Shown: one piece after another, positions 1 to 5,828 of the stretch
Layout: each line of letters starts with the position of its first letter
Position numbering within the stretch: position 1 is the first letter of the stretch
Assembly (NCBI GenBank): GCA_029259675.1
Contig: JAJDES010000221.1
Coordinates: 1-5,857, forward strand
Length of the DNA: 5,857 nt
Source of the DNA: Planctomycetota bacterium
GTDB lineage: Bacteria; Planctomycetota; UBA1135; GCA-002686595
Direction: 5' to 3'
Translations under genes and position numbers: made by a program
Notes under the pieces: generated by a model
Database searches by the model: none
What the model was told of the DNA's origin: nothing
Seen by the model: the letters and a program-made list of their open reading frames with translations, nothing else

Positions 1-1
1 G

Positions 2-298
2 CCGGATGGCGCGGACGAAGCGGGGCGGACTCGCGAACGCGGAAGCATTCATTGGCTCAAGAATGCGGGCATGCTCGGCCAGCGCGAGGTGGTTTGGTGT
101 CGCAATGTCGCGCGTTACCTGCAGGGCGAGCTGCCCAACGGAAAAGATGACAACGGCAATGGGTTGATTGATGAGCCGGGTCTTTGCTTCAAGCTCGTGG
201 GCGACGAAATGTTCGTGTTCCTGACACTCGAAGATCAAGGTGCGGACGGCGTCCTGTTGCAGCGCAGCAAGCAGGCCGCAGTCCGATTGAGGAACTGA
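2..298 (+). CDS. C-terminal fragment of a probable pseudopilin-like protein
   Basis: The window opens inside this gene. The frame is open from base 2 to the TGA at 296-298, giving 98 residues without the true start. Residues 49-58 read DDNGNGLIDE, an Asp/Asn-Gly loop like the calcium-binding loops of thrombospondin type 3 or dockerin repeats. After it comes an alternating hydrophobic stretch (LVGDEMFVFLTLE) suggesting beta strands, and the chain ends in AAVRLRN. From memory, this layout (Asp-Asn-Gly loop, two strands, a VRLRN-like end) occurs at the C-terminus of prepilin-type proteins of planctomycetes and related bacteria. The diagnostic N-terminal prepilin helix lies outside the window, so the call is inference. 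The stop overlaps the next start by one base, which suggests co-translation. An unrelated secreted protein with a calcium-type loop remains possible. Confidence 0.6.
   Translation, partial: PDGADEAGRTRERGSIHWLKNAGMLGQREVVWCRNVARYLQGELPNGKDDNGNGLIDEPGLCFKLVGDEMFVFLTLEDQGADGVLLQRSKQAAVRLRN
289..294 (+). promoter_or_regulatory. Ribosome binding site fixing the start at 298
   Basis: GAGGAA lies 3 nt before the ATG at 298, inside the last codons of the upstream gene. The spacing is short. Together with the TGATG stop-start overlap and the signal peptide that begins at this ATG, it favours 298 over the in-frame TTG at 184, which lies deep inside the upstream coding sequence. Confidence 0.5.
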
Positions 299-1647
299 TG
301 GCACTCGCATCCGGCACGCATCGATTGTTGCTGAGTTGCGCCGTGGTGCTGCTCATGGGCTCGTCGCTGGCGGCTCGAAGCGTCCAGGACTTGGGCGTCA
401 GGGTCGATCAGCTCCTGGCCGATGTTGCGGGGAACGGCGGCCCTCCGCGCGAGCACGTCATTGCCGAATTGCGCAGCATGGGCGCTGAATTGCCGCCGCT
501 GTTGGTCGCGCGCCTGGGACGGCCGGGCGAACTCAACGCGGATCAAGCGGACGTCGCGTTGGAGGCCCTGGCTTCGCAACCCCACGTGGTGTTGTGCGCC
601 TACATGCGCTGGGAATTGAACCGCGGGGAATTGAGCGAGGAGTTGCGCACGGGGGGCATGCGCATGCTGGCTGAGCTCAGCGGGTTGGAATCCCTCGAAT
701 TGCTGATTGAGCTGGCGCGCTCCGGCCCCGATACCAAGCTGCCTCGAAGTCGGGCGCTGATCTTGCGCGACGCCTTGCTGCGCTACCTTCCGCGCGAGGG
801 CAGTCCCTACGACGAATTGCAGGAATTCTTGGCCGAAGAGAGTTGGGAGCTCAAGCAAGTGGCCCAGCAAGTTGTGGGTAGTTTGGACTGTTCGCGCGGT
901 TTGGAGTACTTGACGGCCGACTTGAAGGATGTGAGCGGTGATGCGGAACGCGAGCGACAGCTGCTGGTTCAAGCGGCGCGCGTCGCAGGACTTCCGCGCA
1001 TTGAGCTTCCGAATGAAAGCACCATGCAAACCTTGACGGCCTACTTGGATGTGGAGCCCGTCAGCTTGCGTATCGAAGCGGTGCAAATCCTGAGTCGCTT
1101 GGGGGATTCCGCCCTGATTCCGCGCCTGATTGAATTGATGTCCGATCGCGATCGGGGCATCCGCGAGCAAGCTCTGATCGGGTTGCAACTCATGAGCGCA
1201 ACTCGCCTGCCGGCCGACCCCGAACGCTGGCAAGCTTGGTACGAGGAAGAATCGCAATGGCTCGCTTCACGGGCGGATGCGCTCCTTGAGCAATTGCAAG
1301 CGCGGGATAGCGCTGTGGCTTTTAGGGCCATGCGGGAATTGTCGCAGGCGCGACTGTTTCGCCGGCGCATCGCCACCGGATTGACCCGTGCACTGTGGCA
1401 CCACGATCCAAACGTGCGTGTGGCCGCCTGCGCCGCGATGCAGATCATCGATTCGCCGGTCGCTGTTCCCGCACTGGTCGATGTCCTGGGAGACCAAGAC
1501 GAAGCGGTCGCCAAAGCCGCTCACAAGGCTCTGCTTTCGATCACGAACATTCAGGTCGAATTCGGCGACGGCTGGGCTTGGAAACGAGTGCTCGATGGAA
1601 TGCGCGGACCGGTTGCCTTGCGCCCCGGACTGAATATCACGCGCTGA
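298..1647 (+). CDS. Exported HEAT-repeat protein
   Basis: This is a 449-residue protein with no enzymatic motif that I recognise. Residues 1-26 look like a Sec signal peptide: a short n-region ending at Arg9, a hydrophobic core (LLLSCAVVLLMG) and a likely cleavage after SLA at residue 25, so the mature protein should be outside the cytoplasm. The remainder is mostly amphipathic helices rich in Leu, Ala, Arg and Glu. HEAT/PBS-type repeats are clearest near residues 252-300 (IPRLIELMSDRDRGIREQAL) and 370-417 (DPNVRVAACAAMQ, VPALVDVLGDQDEAVAKAAH). Each is followed by a Trp-rich segment, WQAW at 311-314 and WAW at 426-428. HEAT solenoids generally act as protein-binding scaffolds. The one-base overlap with the pseudopilin-like gene suggests a shared operon and perhaps a role at the cell envelope or in secretion, but no specific partner can be named. 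Confidence 0.85.
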   Translation: MALASGTHRLLLSCAVVLLMGSSLAARSVQDLGVRVDQLLADVAGNGGPPREHVIAELRSMGAELPPLLVARLGRPGELNADQADVALEALASQPHVVLCAYMRWELNRGELSEELRTGGMRMLAELSGLESLELLIELARSGPDTKLPRSRALILRDALLRYLPREGSPYDELQEFLAEESWELKQVAQQVVGSLDCSRGLEYLTADLKDVSGDAERERQLLVQAARVAGLPRIELPNESTMQTLTAYLDVEPVSLRIEAVQILSRLGDSALIPRLIELMSDRDRGIREQALIGLQLMSATRLPADPERWQAWYEEESQWLASRADALLEQLQARDSAVAFRAMRELSQARLFRRRIATGLTRALWHHDPNVRVAACAAMQIIDSPVAVPALVDVLGDQDEAVAKAAHKALLSITNIQVEFGDGWAWKRVLDGMRGPVALRPGLNITR

Positions 1648-1690
1648 GCGTCGCGCCACATAAGCTCGCGGGTCAGAGGCCCCGGCGCTT

Positions 1691-1733
1691 GGCATGCAAA
1701 TCGGCCCGCGCCGATTCTTCACCGGGGCATGCA
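1691..1733 (+). repeat. 8-bp direct repeat GGCATGCA flanking a hairpin
   Basis: GGCATGCA occurs at 1691-1698 and again at 1726-1733, 35 bp apart start to start. Each copy contains the palindrome GCATGC. The hairpin at 1699-1716 lies between them, directly after the first copy. The arrangement could be a pair of operator half-sites, but nothing else in the window supports that and chance is not excluded. Confidence 0.35.
1699..1716 (+). terminator. Possible terminator hairpin after the HEAT-repeat gene
   Basis: A perfect 7-bp stem (AATCGGC at 1699-1705, GCCGATT at 1710-1716) closes on a 4-nt loop, CCGC. It starts 52 nt past the stop codon of the HEAT-repeat gene. The bases that follow (CTTC) are only weakly T-rich, so it is a poor canonical intrinsic terminator. 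It could act with Rho or simply protect a 3' end. Confidence 0.35.
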
Positions 1734-1803
1734 CGCGGGACTTTGCGGGGCAGGATGGCAAGGCGCTCTTTCGAGTCGCAAGCTTTCAAAGTACCGTGCG
1801 AGT

Positions 1804-1826
1804 AGGGGCCCAAGATCCCGGCCCCT
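1804..1826 (+). other. GC-rich hairpin in the gap before the ligase gene
   Basis: AGGGGCC (1804-1810) and GGCCCCT (1820-1826) form a perfect 7-bp stem around a 9-nt loop. No T-run follows. It lies about 80 nt before the ligase start, so it could belong to that gene's 5' leader. A 9-bp direct repeat, AAGCCAAGC, follows at 1837-1845 and 1851-1859. Apart from this and the other hairpins listed, I see no gene or clear promoter in 1648-1895. Confidence 0.3.
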
Positions 1827-1874
1827 CAAGCGTTCCAAGCCAAGCGACCAAAGCCAAGCTATCAAAGCGGGCAA

Positions 1875-1891
1875 GCGGCAGAACATGCCGC
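1875..1891 (+). promoter_or_regulatory. Hairpin just upstream of the ligase start
   Basis: GCGGCA (1875-1880) and TGCCGC (1886-1891) pair perfectly over six bases around the loop GAACA. The structure ends 4 nt before the possible GTG start at 1896 and 16 nt before the ATG at 1908. It covers the place where a Shine-Dalgarno for the GTG would sit, which is one reason to prefer the ATG. It could also limit ribosome access. Confidence 0.35.
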
Positions 1892-1907
1892 GCCCGTGAC
1901 AGACTCC

Positions 1908-3518
1908 ATGAGCGATGATGTTCGACAGTTCGTGCCCGCCTGGCCCAAGTCATTCAATCTTTGCGAGTACTTTCTCGACCACAACCTAGAGGCCGGTCGC
2001 GGAAACAAGGCCGCTTTGATTTGCGGTTCCGAGCAACGCTCGTACGCGCAAATATCAGAGTCGGCGCGAAGGGTGGCGGCGGCCCTGCGCCGAGCGGGGC
2101 ATCGGCCCGAGGAGCGCGTCTTGATTCTGCTGCCCGATTGCTTCGAATTCGCCGAGGTCTTCTTCGGGATTTTGAGGGCGGGCGGCGTGTTCGCCATGGT
2201 CAACCCGCTGCTCAAGTCGGAGGACTTGGCCTATTACCTGCGCTACACCAAGGCCCGTTGTGTTTTCGCCCACGAAGACTGCCTGGCCGAGCTCGCGCCG
2301 GTCGCAGCAAAGGAACCGCTGTGCGAAACCGTGTTCGTCGTCGGCGCAGGGGGACAAAGCTCGCAGCAAAGTTCAATGGCTCCGGGCTGCACGGACTACG
2401 CCGCCGCCCTCGCTGCGGAGGATCCCGCAGGTGAACGGGCCGCCATGGCCCCGACCGGCCCGGATGATTTGGCCGGCTGGCTTTTCACTTCGGGTTCAAC
2501 GGGCAAACCCAAGGCCTGCGTCCACACCCACGCCCACTTCGCCTACAGCACGGAAACCTATGCCCTGCAGGTCGCCGGCTACCGCGAGGACGACATCTGC
2601 CTCTCCGTACCGAAACTATTCTTCGGCTATGCAACGGGCACCAATCTCATGTTCCCGTTCCGGGTGGGGGCCACGTCGCTGCTCTTTGCGGGGCGCTCGA
2701 CGGCCGATGAACTCTTCGATCAAATCGAAGCGCAGCGCCCGACTTTCTTGACCAATGTGCCGACATTGATCAACAACATGCTGCGCTCGGAACGCATTCA
2801 ATCCGCGGATTTGAGCTGCCTGCGCATCAGCTTGTCGGCCGGCGAGGCATTGCCCGCGGCGCTCTACCACGAATGGAAGGATCGCGTCGGCATCGAGATC
2901 CTCGACGGCATCGGTTCGGCCGAGATGTTTCATATCTACATCTCGAACGCGCCGGGAGATGTGCGCTTGGGAAGTTTGGGCCGCTTGGTGCCCGGCTATG
3001 AGGCGCAAATCATCGACCCCAGCGACAAGCCGCTGGGCGTGGGGGAGGCCGGCCGCCTGCGCGTGCGCGGCGGATCCACGGCGCTGTGCTACTGGGCCGA
3101 CGAACCCAAGTCGCGCGAAACCTTCCAAGCCGATTGGTGCACATCCCAAGACGTCTTTCGTTGCGACGAAGAGGGCTACTTCTATTACGAGGGCCGTTCG
3201 GATGACCTCTTGAAGGTCAGCGGCATTTGGGTCTCTCCCCTGGAAATCGAGAATGCCCTCTTGGACCACGAAGCGGTGGCCGAAGTGTGTGTCCTCGGCC
3301 GCGAAGACGAGCAGCAACTGGTCAAGCCCGTGGCCTACGTGGTACCGGTAGCCGGCCGCGAAGGCGGCGAGCCTCTGGCCGCCGAACTGAAGGCCTACCT
3401 CAAGGGGCGCTTGGCTCCCTACAAGTATCCGCGCTGGTTCGAGTGGCGCACCGAACTGCCCAAGAACGATCGCGGAAAAGTAGCGCGCAAGCTCCTGCGT
3501 CAGGAAACTCCGGCTTGA
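1908..3518 (+). CDS. Benzoate-CoA ligase family acyl-CoA synthetase (AMP-forming)
   Basis: This is a 536-residue ANL-superfamily enzyme that activates a carboxylic acid with ATP to an acyl-AMP and then transfers it to CoA, in the cytoplasm. Visible motifs are the phosphate loop TSGSTGKPK (194-202), the A5 motif DGIGSAE (333-339, Glu339 the expected Mg2+ ligand), the hinge region GRSDDLLKVSG (429-439) and the catalytic-lysine motif PKNDRGK (518-524, Lys524). The N-terminal FNLCEYFLDHN and the DGIGSAEMFHIYISN segment are typical of the benzoate-CoA ligase branch, so an aromatic or heteroaromatic acid is the likely substrate, though benzoate itself is not proven. Length is normal. The A5 motif has Ala338 where many relatives have Thr. 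An in-frame GTG at 1896 would add four residues; neither start has a good Shine-Dalgarno, and ATG was preferred. The creatininase-family gene follows after 220 nt. Confidence 0.9.
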   Translation: MSDDVRQFVPAWPKSFNLCEYFLDHNLEAGRGNKAALICGSEQRSYAQISESARRVAAALRRAGHRPEERVLILLPDCFEFAEVFFGILRAGGVFAMVNPLLKSEDLAYYLRYTKARCVFAHEDCLAELAPVAAKEPLCETVFVVGAGGQSSQQSSMAPGCTDYAAALAAEDPAGERAAMAPTGPDDLAGWLFTSGSTGKPKACVHTHAHFAYSTETYALQVAGYREDDICLSVPKLFFGYATGTNLMFPFRVGATSLLFAGRSTADELFDQIEAQRPTFLTNVPTLINNMLRSERIQSADLSCLRISLSAGEALPAALYHEWKDRVGIEILDGIGSAEMFHIYISNAPGDVRLGSLGRLVPGYEAQIIDPSDKPLGVGEAGRLRVRGGSTALCYWADEPKSRETFQADWCTSQDVFRCDEEGYFYYEGRSDDLLKVSGIWVSPLEIENALLDHEAVAEVCVLGREDEQQLVKPVAYVVPVAGREGGEPLAAELKAYLKGRLAPYKYPRWFEWRTELPKNDRGKVARKLLRQETPA

Positions 3519-3538
3519 TGCCCAAGGGGGCGTGCGGC

Positions 3539-3682
3539 GCTTCAAAACCGCGCGGCCGGCCGCCCGCCCGCGCCCGATGGTAGATCCGGGGCGCAACGGC
3601 TCGGGGCTCCCTGCTCCGACCGGGGCCGCACTCCAGCCGCACCCTCCGGCCAAGCCCGAACGACCGGCGCGTGTTTTGAAGC
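3539..3682 (+). repeat. Inverted repeat bracketing the ligase-creatininase gap
   Basis: GCTTCAAAAC at 3539-3548 is exactly complementary to GTTTTGAAGC at 3673-3682. With one bulged base the match continues inward for five more (CGCGC against GCGCG). The arms are separated by about 124 nt of very GC-rich DNA that includes the 12-bp palindrome GCGGCCGGCCGC at 3552-3563. A second palindrome, CCGGCGCCGG, lies at 3705-3714, outside the repeat. The gap 3519-3738 contains no convincing gene. It could fold into a long structured leader or be a remnant of a small element, but there are no target duplications or transposase to support the latter. Confidence 0.4.
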
Positions 3683-3738
3683 TGGAAAGCAGCTCGGCCC
3701 GCGACCGGCGCCGGACAAGTTCCTAGGATGGGCTCCCC

Positions 3739-4500
3739 ATGACTCGTTTGTCCGATTTGACCTGGCCGGAAGCCAGGCAGCGTTTTCACGAAAACCTGGT
3801 GCTGATCCTCCCGGTGGGCTCGACCGAGCCCCACGGTCCGCATTTGCCCTTGGATGTGGATGTGACCATCGCTGAGGCGCAATCGCAGCGCGCGGCGGAG
3901 ATGCTGGAGCAAGCCGGCGTTGAAGTCCTGCTCCTGCCGCCCCTGGCCTACGGCCTGACCCATTACACCGAAGGCTTCGAAGGCCGCATCAGCCTGCGCC
4001 CGGGAACGCTTTGGGCCGTGCTCGAAGATGTCGTTACGTCGCTGGAAGACCAGGGCGTGCGGCGCATCGTCTTCTCCAATGCACACCTGGAGCCGGAACA
4101 CGTGCAGGTCTTGCGAGGCGTTGCCAAGGATCACCCCGACTGCACAAAAGACGAAGCGGCCGTGCTCTTCCCCGACAACACGCGCCGCCGCTGGGCCCAA
4201 ACCCTCTCCGCGGAATTCAAAAGCGGCGAGTGCCACGCGGGCAGTTACGAAACGTCCATCGTCATGGCCGCCGACCCCGGCGCCGTGCGCGAAGACCTAT
4301 GTCGCGAATTGCCGCCGGTCGAGCTGGGCCTGATTGAGAAGATGGGCCAGGGCGTCAAGAGCTTTCGCAAGATGGGTTCGGACAATGCCTATTGCGGCGA
4401 TCCCGCAGCTGCCAGCGCCGAAGAGGGCCGCGAACAAATCGAACGTCTAGCCGAGATGATCGCGCTCTCTTGCCGCGAAGCTTGGCCCGAGCTTTTTTAG
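3739..4500 (+). CDS. Creatininase-family metal-dependent amidohydrolase
   Basis: This is a 253-residue protein of the creatininase fold, a family of two-metal hydrolases acting on amide or cyclic amide C-N bonds. Known members include creatininase, the FAPy deformylase ArfB, the inositol-pathway hydrolase IolN and the mycofactocin peptidase MftE. Expected metal ligands are present: STEPHGPHLPLDVD gives Glu30, His32 and Asp41, and NAHLEP (114-119) gives His116 and Glu118. HAGSYETS (166-173) matches the conserved HAGxxETS block. The H-x-E arrangement at 116-118 fits the classic creatininase ligand pair (His120/Glu122) better than the HGGN form of many relatives. Length is normal. AGGA at 3725-3728, 10 nt before the ATG, is a weak ribosome site. 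The thioesterase gene starts 9 nt after the stop, so the two are probably co-transcribed. The true substrate is unknown and the ligase context suggests something other than creatinine. Confidence 0.85.
   Translation: MTRLSDLTWPEARQRFHENLVLILPVGSTEPHGPHLPLDVDVTIAEAQSQRAAEMLEQAGVEVLLLPPLAYGLTHYTEGFEGRISLRPGTLWAVLEDVVTSLEDQGVRRIVFSNAHLEPEHVQVLRGVAKDHPDCTKDEAAVLFPDNTRRRWAQTLSAEFKSGECHAGSYETSIVMAADPGAVREDLCRELPPVELGLIEKMGQGVKSFRKMGSDNAYCGDPAAASAEEGREQIERLAEMIALSCREAWPELF
4478..4498 (+). terminator. Terminator-like hairpin at the end of the creatininase gene
   Basis: AAGCT (4478-4482) pairs with AGCTT (4490-4494). A G-T wobble and a G-C pair extend the stem inward, to 7 bp with a 3-nt loop. A run of six T follows at 4493-4498 and runs into the TAG stop. 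The structure lies in the last codons, 12 nt before the next ATG. The stem is short and moderately weak, so partial termination or attenuation is more likely than a full stop. Confidence 0.4.
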
Positions 4501-4509
4501 AACCCCAGC

Positions 4510-4950
4510 ATGAGTGTCATCAAACAGTCCAAGCCCAAGCCCTTCGTCACCCAGCAGCAAGTTCGCTTCGGTCACGTGGACCCGGCCGGCATCGCCTACT
4601 ACCCGCGCATCTTCGATTACGTTCACGAAGCCTTCGAAGAGCTGTGGGATGTGCACGTCGGCAAGCGCTACTACCACTTGCTCGCCGACGATCAAATCGG
4701 CTTCCCGCTGGTGCACTCGGACGCAGACTTCAAGCATCCCCTGCACTTTGGAGACCGCCCGACGGTGAGCATTACTTGCTTCAAACTCGGCCGCTCGTCC
4801 CTGGGACTGCGCTACGTGTACCGCCTGGGCGAAACCATTTGCGTCGAAGCCAGAATGACCACCGTCTGCGTCGAACTTTCGACTTTGAAGAGCTGCGAAA
4901 TCCCCGCCGACTATCGCACTCGATTTGAGCAACTATTGGAGCAAGCGTGA
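4510..4950 (+). CDS. 4-hydroxybenzoyl-CoA-thioesterase-type hotdog acyl-CoA thioesterase
   Basis: This is a 146-residue single hotdog-fold protein, the usual size for the 4HBT family, expected to hydrolyse acyl-CoA to free acid and CoA in the cytoplasm. Residues 19-33 (RFGHVDPAGIAYYPR) match the family signature. Asp24 in the DPAG motif corresponds to the catalytic Asp of the Pseudomonas 4-hydroxybenzoyl-CoA thioesterase (Asp17). A long helix (FDYVHEAFEEL) and antiparallel strands follow, as expected. It starts 9 nt after the creatininase-family gene and overlaps the metF start by 4 nt, so it belongs to that operon. With a benzoate-CoA-ligase relative upstream, it may release an aromatic acid or rescue CoA from dead-end thioesters. 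The family also includes 1,4-dihydroxy-2-naphthoyl-CoA thioesterases and general acyl-CoA thioesterases, so the substrate stays open. No strong Shine-Dalgarno precedes the ATG. Confidence 0.85.
   Translation: MSVIKQSKPKPFVTQQQVRFGHVDPAGIAYYPRIFDYVHEAFEELWDVHVGKRYYHLLADDQIGFPLVHSDADFKHPLHFGDRPTVSITCFKLGRSSLGLRYVYRLGETICVEARMTTVCVELSTLKSCEIPADYRTRFEQLLEQA
4938..4941 (+). promoter_or_regulatory. Ribosome binding site fixing the metF GTG start
   Basis: GGAG lies 5 nt before the GTG at 4947, inside the 3' end of the thioesterase gene. This and the GTGA overlap with the thioesterase stop favour GTG 4947 over the in-frame ATG at 4962. Confidence 0.55.
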
Positions 4951-5828
4951 AAATTTCCGCCATGCACGGGCAGGGACGCCCGATATTCAGCTTTGAGTTT
5001 TTCCCGCCCAAGGACGACGCCGCGGCCGCGCAACTGATGGAGACGGCTTCCGAGCTGAAGGACAAGCTCAAGCCCGACTTCGTCTCCGTCACCTACGGCG
5101 CCGGCGGAACCACCCGCGCGCGCACCTTGGAATGCGTCAACCGCATCCAGAATAAATTGGGCATTACGACGATGGCGCACCTGACCTGCGTCGCGTCGAC
5201 CCAAGACGAAATACGCAGCGTTGTGGACAGTTTGGTCGCGGCCGGCATCGAAAATGTCCTGGCCCTGCGCGGCGATCCGCCCAAGGGCGAAGCCACCTTC
5301 CAAGCCCAAGCCGGCGGCTTCGCCCACGGCAGCGAACTGATCCAATTCCTCAAGCAGAACTACGACCTCTGCCTGGGCGCCGCGTGCTATCCCGAAAAGC
5401 ACCCCGAGTCGGAGAGCGCAAAGACCTGCATGCACTTCACGGCGGAGAAGGTTCGCGCCGGCGCAAGTTTCCTAACGACTCAACTCTTCTTCGACAACGC
5501 GGACTACTTCAAGTACGTCGAACAAGCCCGCGCAGCCGGCATCACCGTCCCGATCGTGCCCGGCATCATGCCGATCACCAACGTGGCGCAAATCGAACGC
5601 TTCACCAAGATGTGCGGAGCGACGATCCCCAGCGAACTTTCCGACCGCCTGCACCGCTACGCCGACCAACCCGGTTCCGTCATGGCCATCGGCATCGAAC
5701 ACGCCATCGAACAATGCCGCCAACTCCTCTCCCAAGGAGCGCCGGGCTTGCACTTCTACACCCTCAACAAAAGCCACGCGACTCGCTCGATCTTGACGGC
5801 AGTCGCCCCGGAACGCGCGGTTTCGTAA
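4947..5828 (+). CDS. metF: 5,10-methylenetetrahydrofolate reductase
   Basis: This 293-residue flavoprotein is of the short bacterial MetF type (E. coli MetF is 296 residues), a TIM barrel without the C-terminal regulatory domain of eukaryotic enzymes. It interconverts 5,10-methylene- and 5-methyl-tetrahydrofolate and normally supplies methyl groups for methionine synthesis. Key segments are FSFEFFPPK with Glu17 (E. coli Glu28), AHLTC, LALRGD with Asp110 (E. coli Asp120, which contacts folate and tunes the flavin), TTQLFFDN with Gln179 (E. coli Gln183) and the C-terminal GLHFYTLNKS. All expected catalytic residues are present and the gene is complete, ending at the TAA at 5826-5828. The GTG start overlaps the thioesterase stop by 4 nt, implying translational coupling, which is unusual company for metF. 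The 29 bases after the stop contain nothing recognisable. Confidence 0.95.
   Translation: MKISAMHGQGRPIFSFEFFPPKDDAAAAQLMETASELKDKLKPDFVSVTYGAGGTTRARTLECVNRIQNKLGITTMAHLTCVASTQDEIRSVVDSLVAAGIENVLALRGDPPKGEATFQAQAGGFAHGSELIQFLKQNYDLCLGAACYPEKHPESESAKTCMHFTAEKVRAGASFLTTQLFFDNADYFKYVEQARAAGITVPIVPGIMPITNVAQIERFTKMCGATIPSELSDRLHRYADQPGSVMAIGIEHAIEQCRQLLSQGAPGLHFYTLNKSHATRSILTAVAPERAVS

Noticed and set aside
184..297. Upstream TTG start extending the HEAT-repeat protein by 38 residues
   Set aside because: It would overlap the upstream gene by over 100 bases and bury the signal peptide; ATG 298 has a ribosome site and a TGATG overlap.
298..340. Lipobox (LLSC, Cys14) making the HEAT protein a lipoprotein
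   Set aside because: The hydrophobic stretch before Cys14 is only about four residues; the core continues past it to a normal signal peptidase I site near residue 25.
235..1257. 340-codon open frame on the minus strand opposite the HEAT-repeat gene
   Set aside because: Its translation is rich in Gln, Arg, Ala and His without domain features; the plus-strand frame has a signal peptide and HEAT repeats.
3552..3563. 12-bp palindrome GCGGCCGGCCGC as a regulator binding site
   Set aside because: Simple GC-only palindromes arise often in DNA of this composition and nothing else marks it as an operator.
2616..3653. Long open frame on the minus strand opposite the ligase gene
   Set aside because: It lies opposite a gene with all ANL motifs, has no recognisable domain, and long antisense frames are expected in GC-rich DNA.
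3532..3726. Possible 64-residue gene in the ligase-creatininase gap
   Set aside because: The translation is a Pro/Arg/Ala-rich low-complexity sequence expected from GC-rich DNA, with no ribosome site or recognisable feature.
3400..4236. Minus-strand open frame spanning the ligase end, the gap and the creatininase start
   Set aside because: It is antisense to two well-supported genes and has no recognisable motif.
4392..4928. Alternative plus-strand frame overlapping the creatininase end and the thioesterase
   Set aside because: It is an Arg/Ser/Leu-rich out-of-frame reading of two genes whose correct frames carry clear family motifs.
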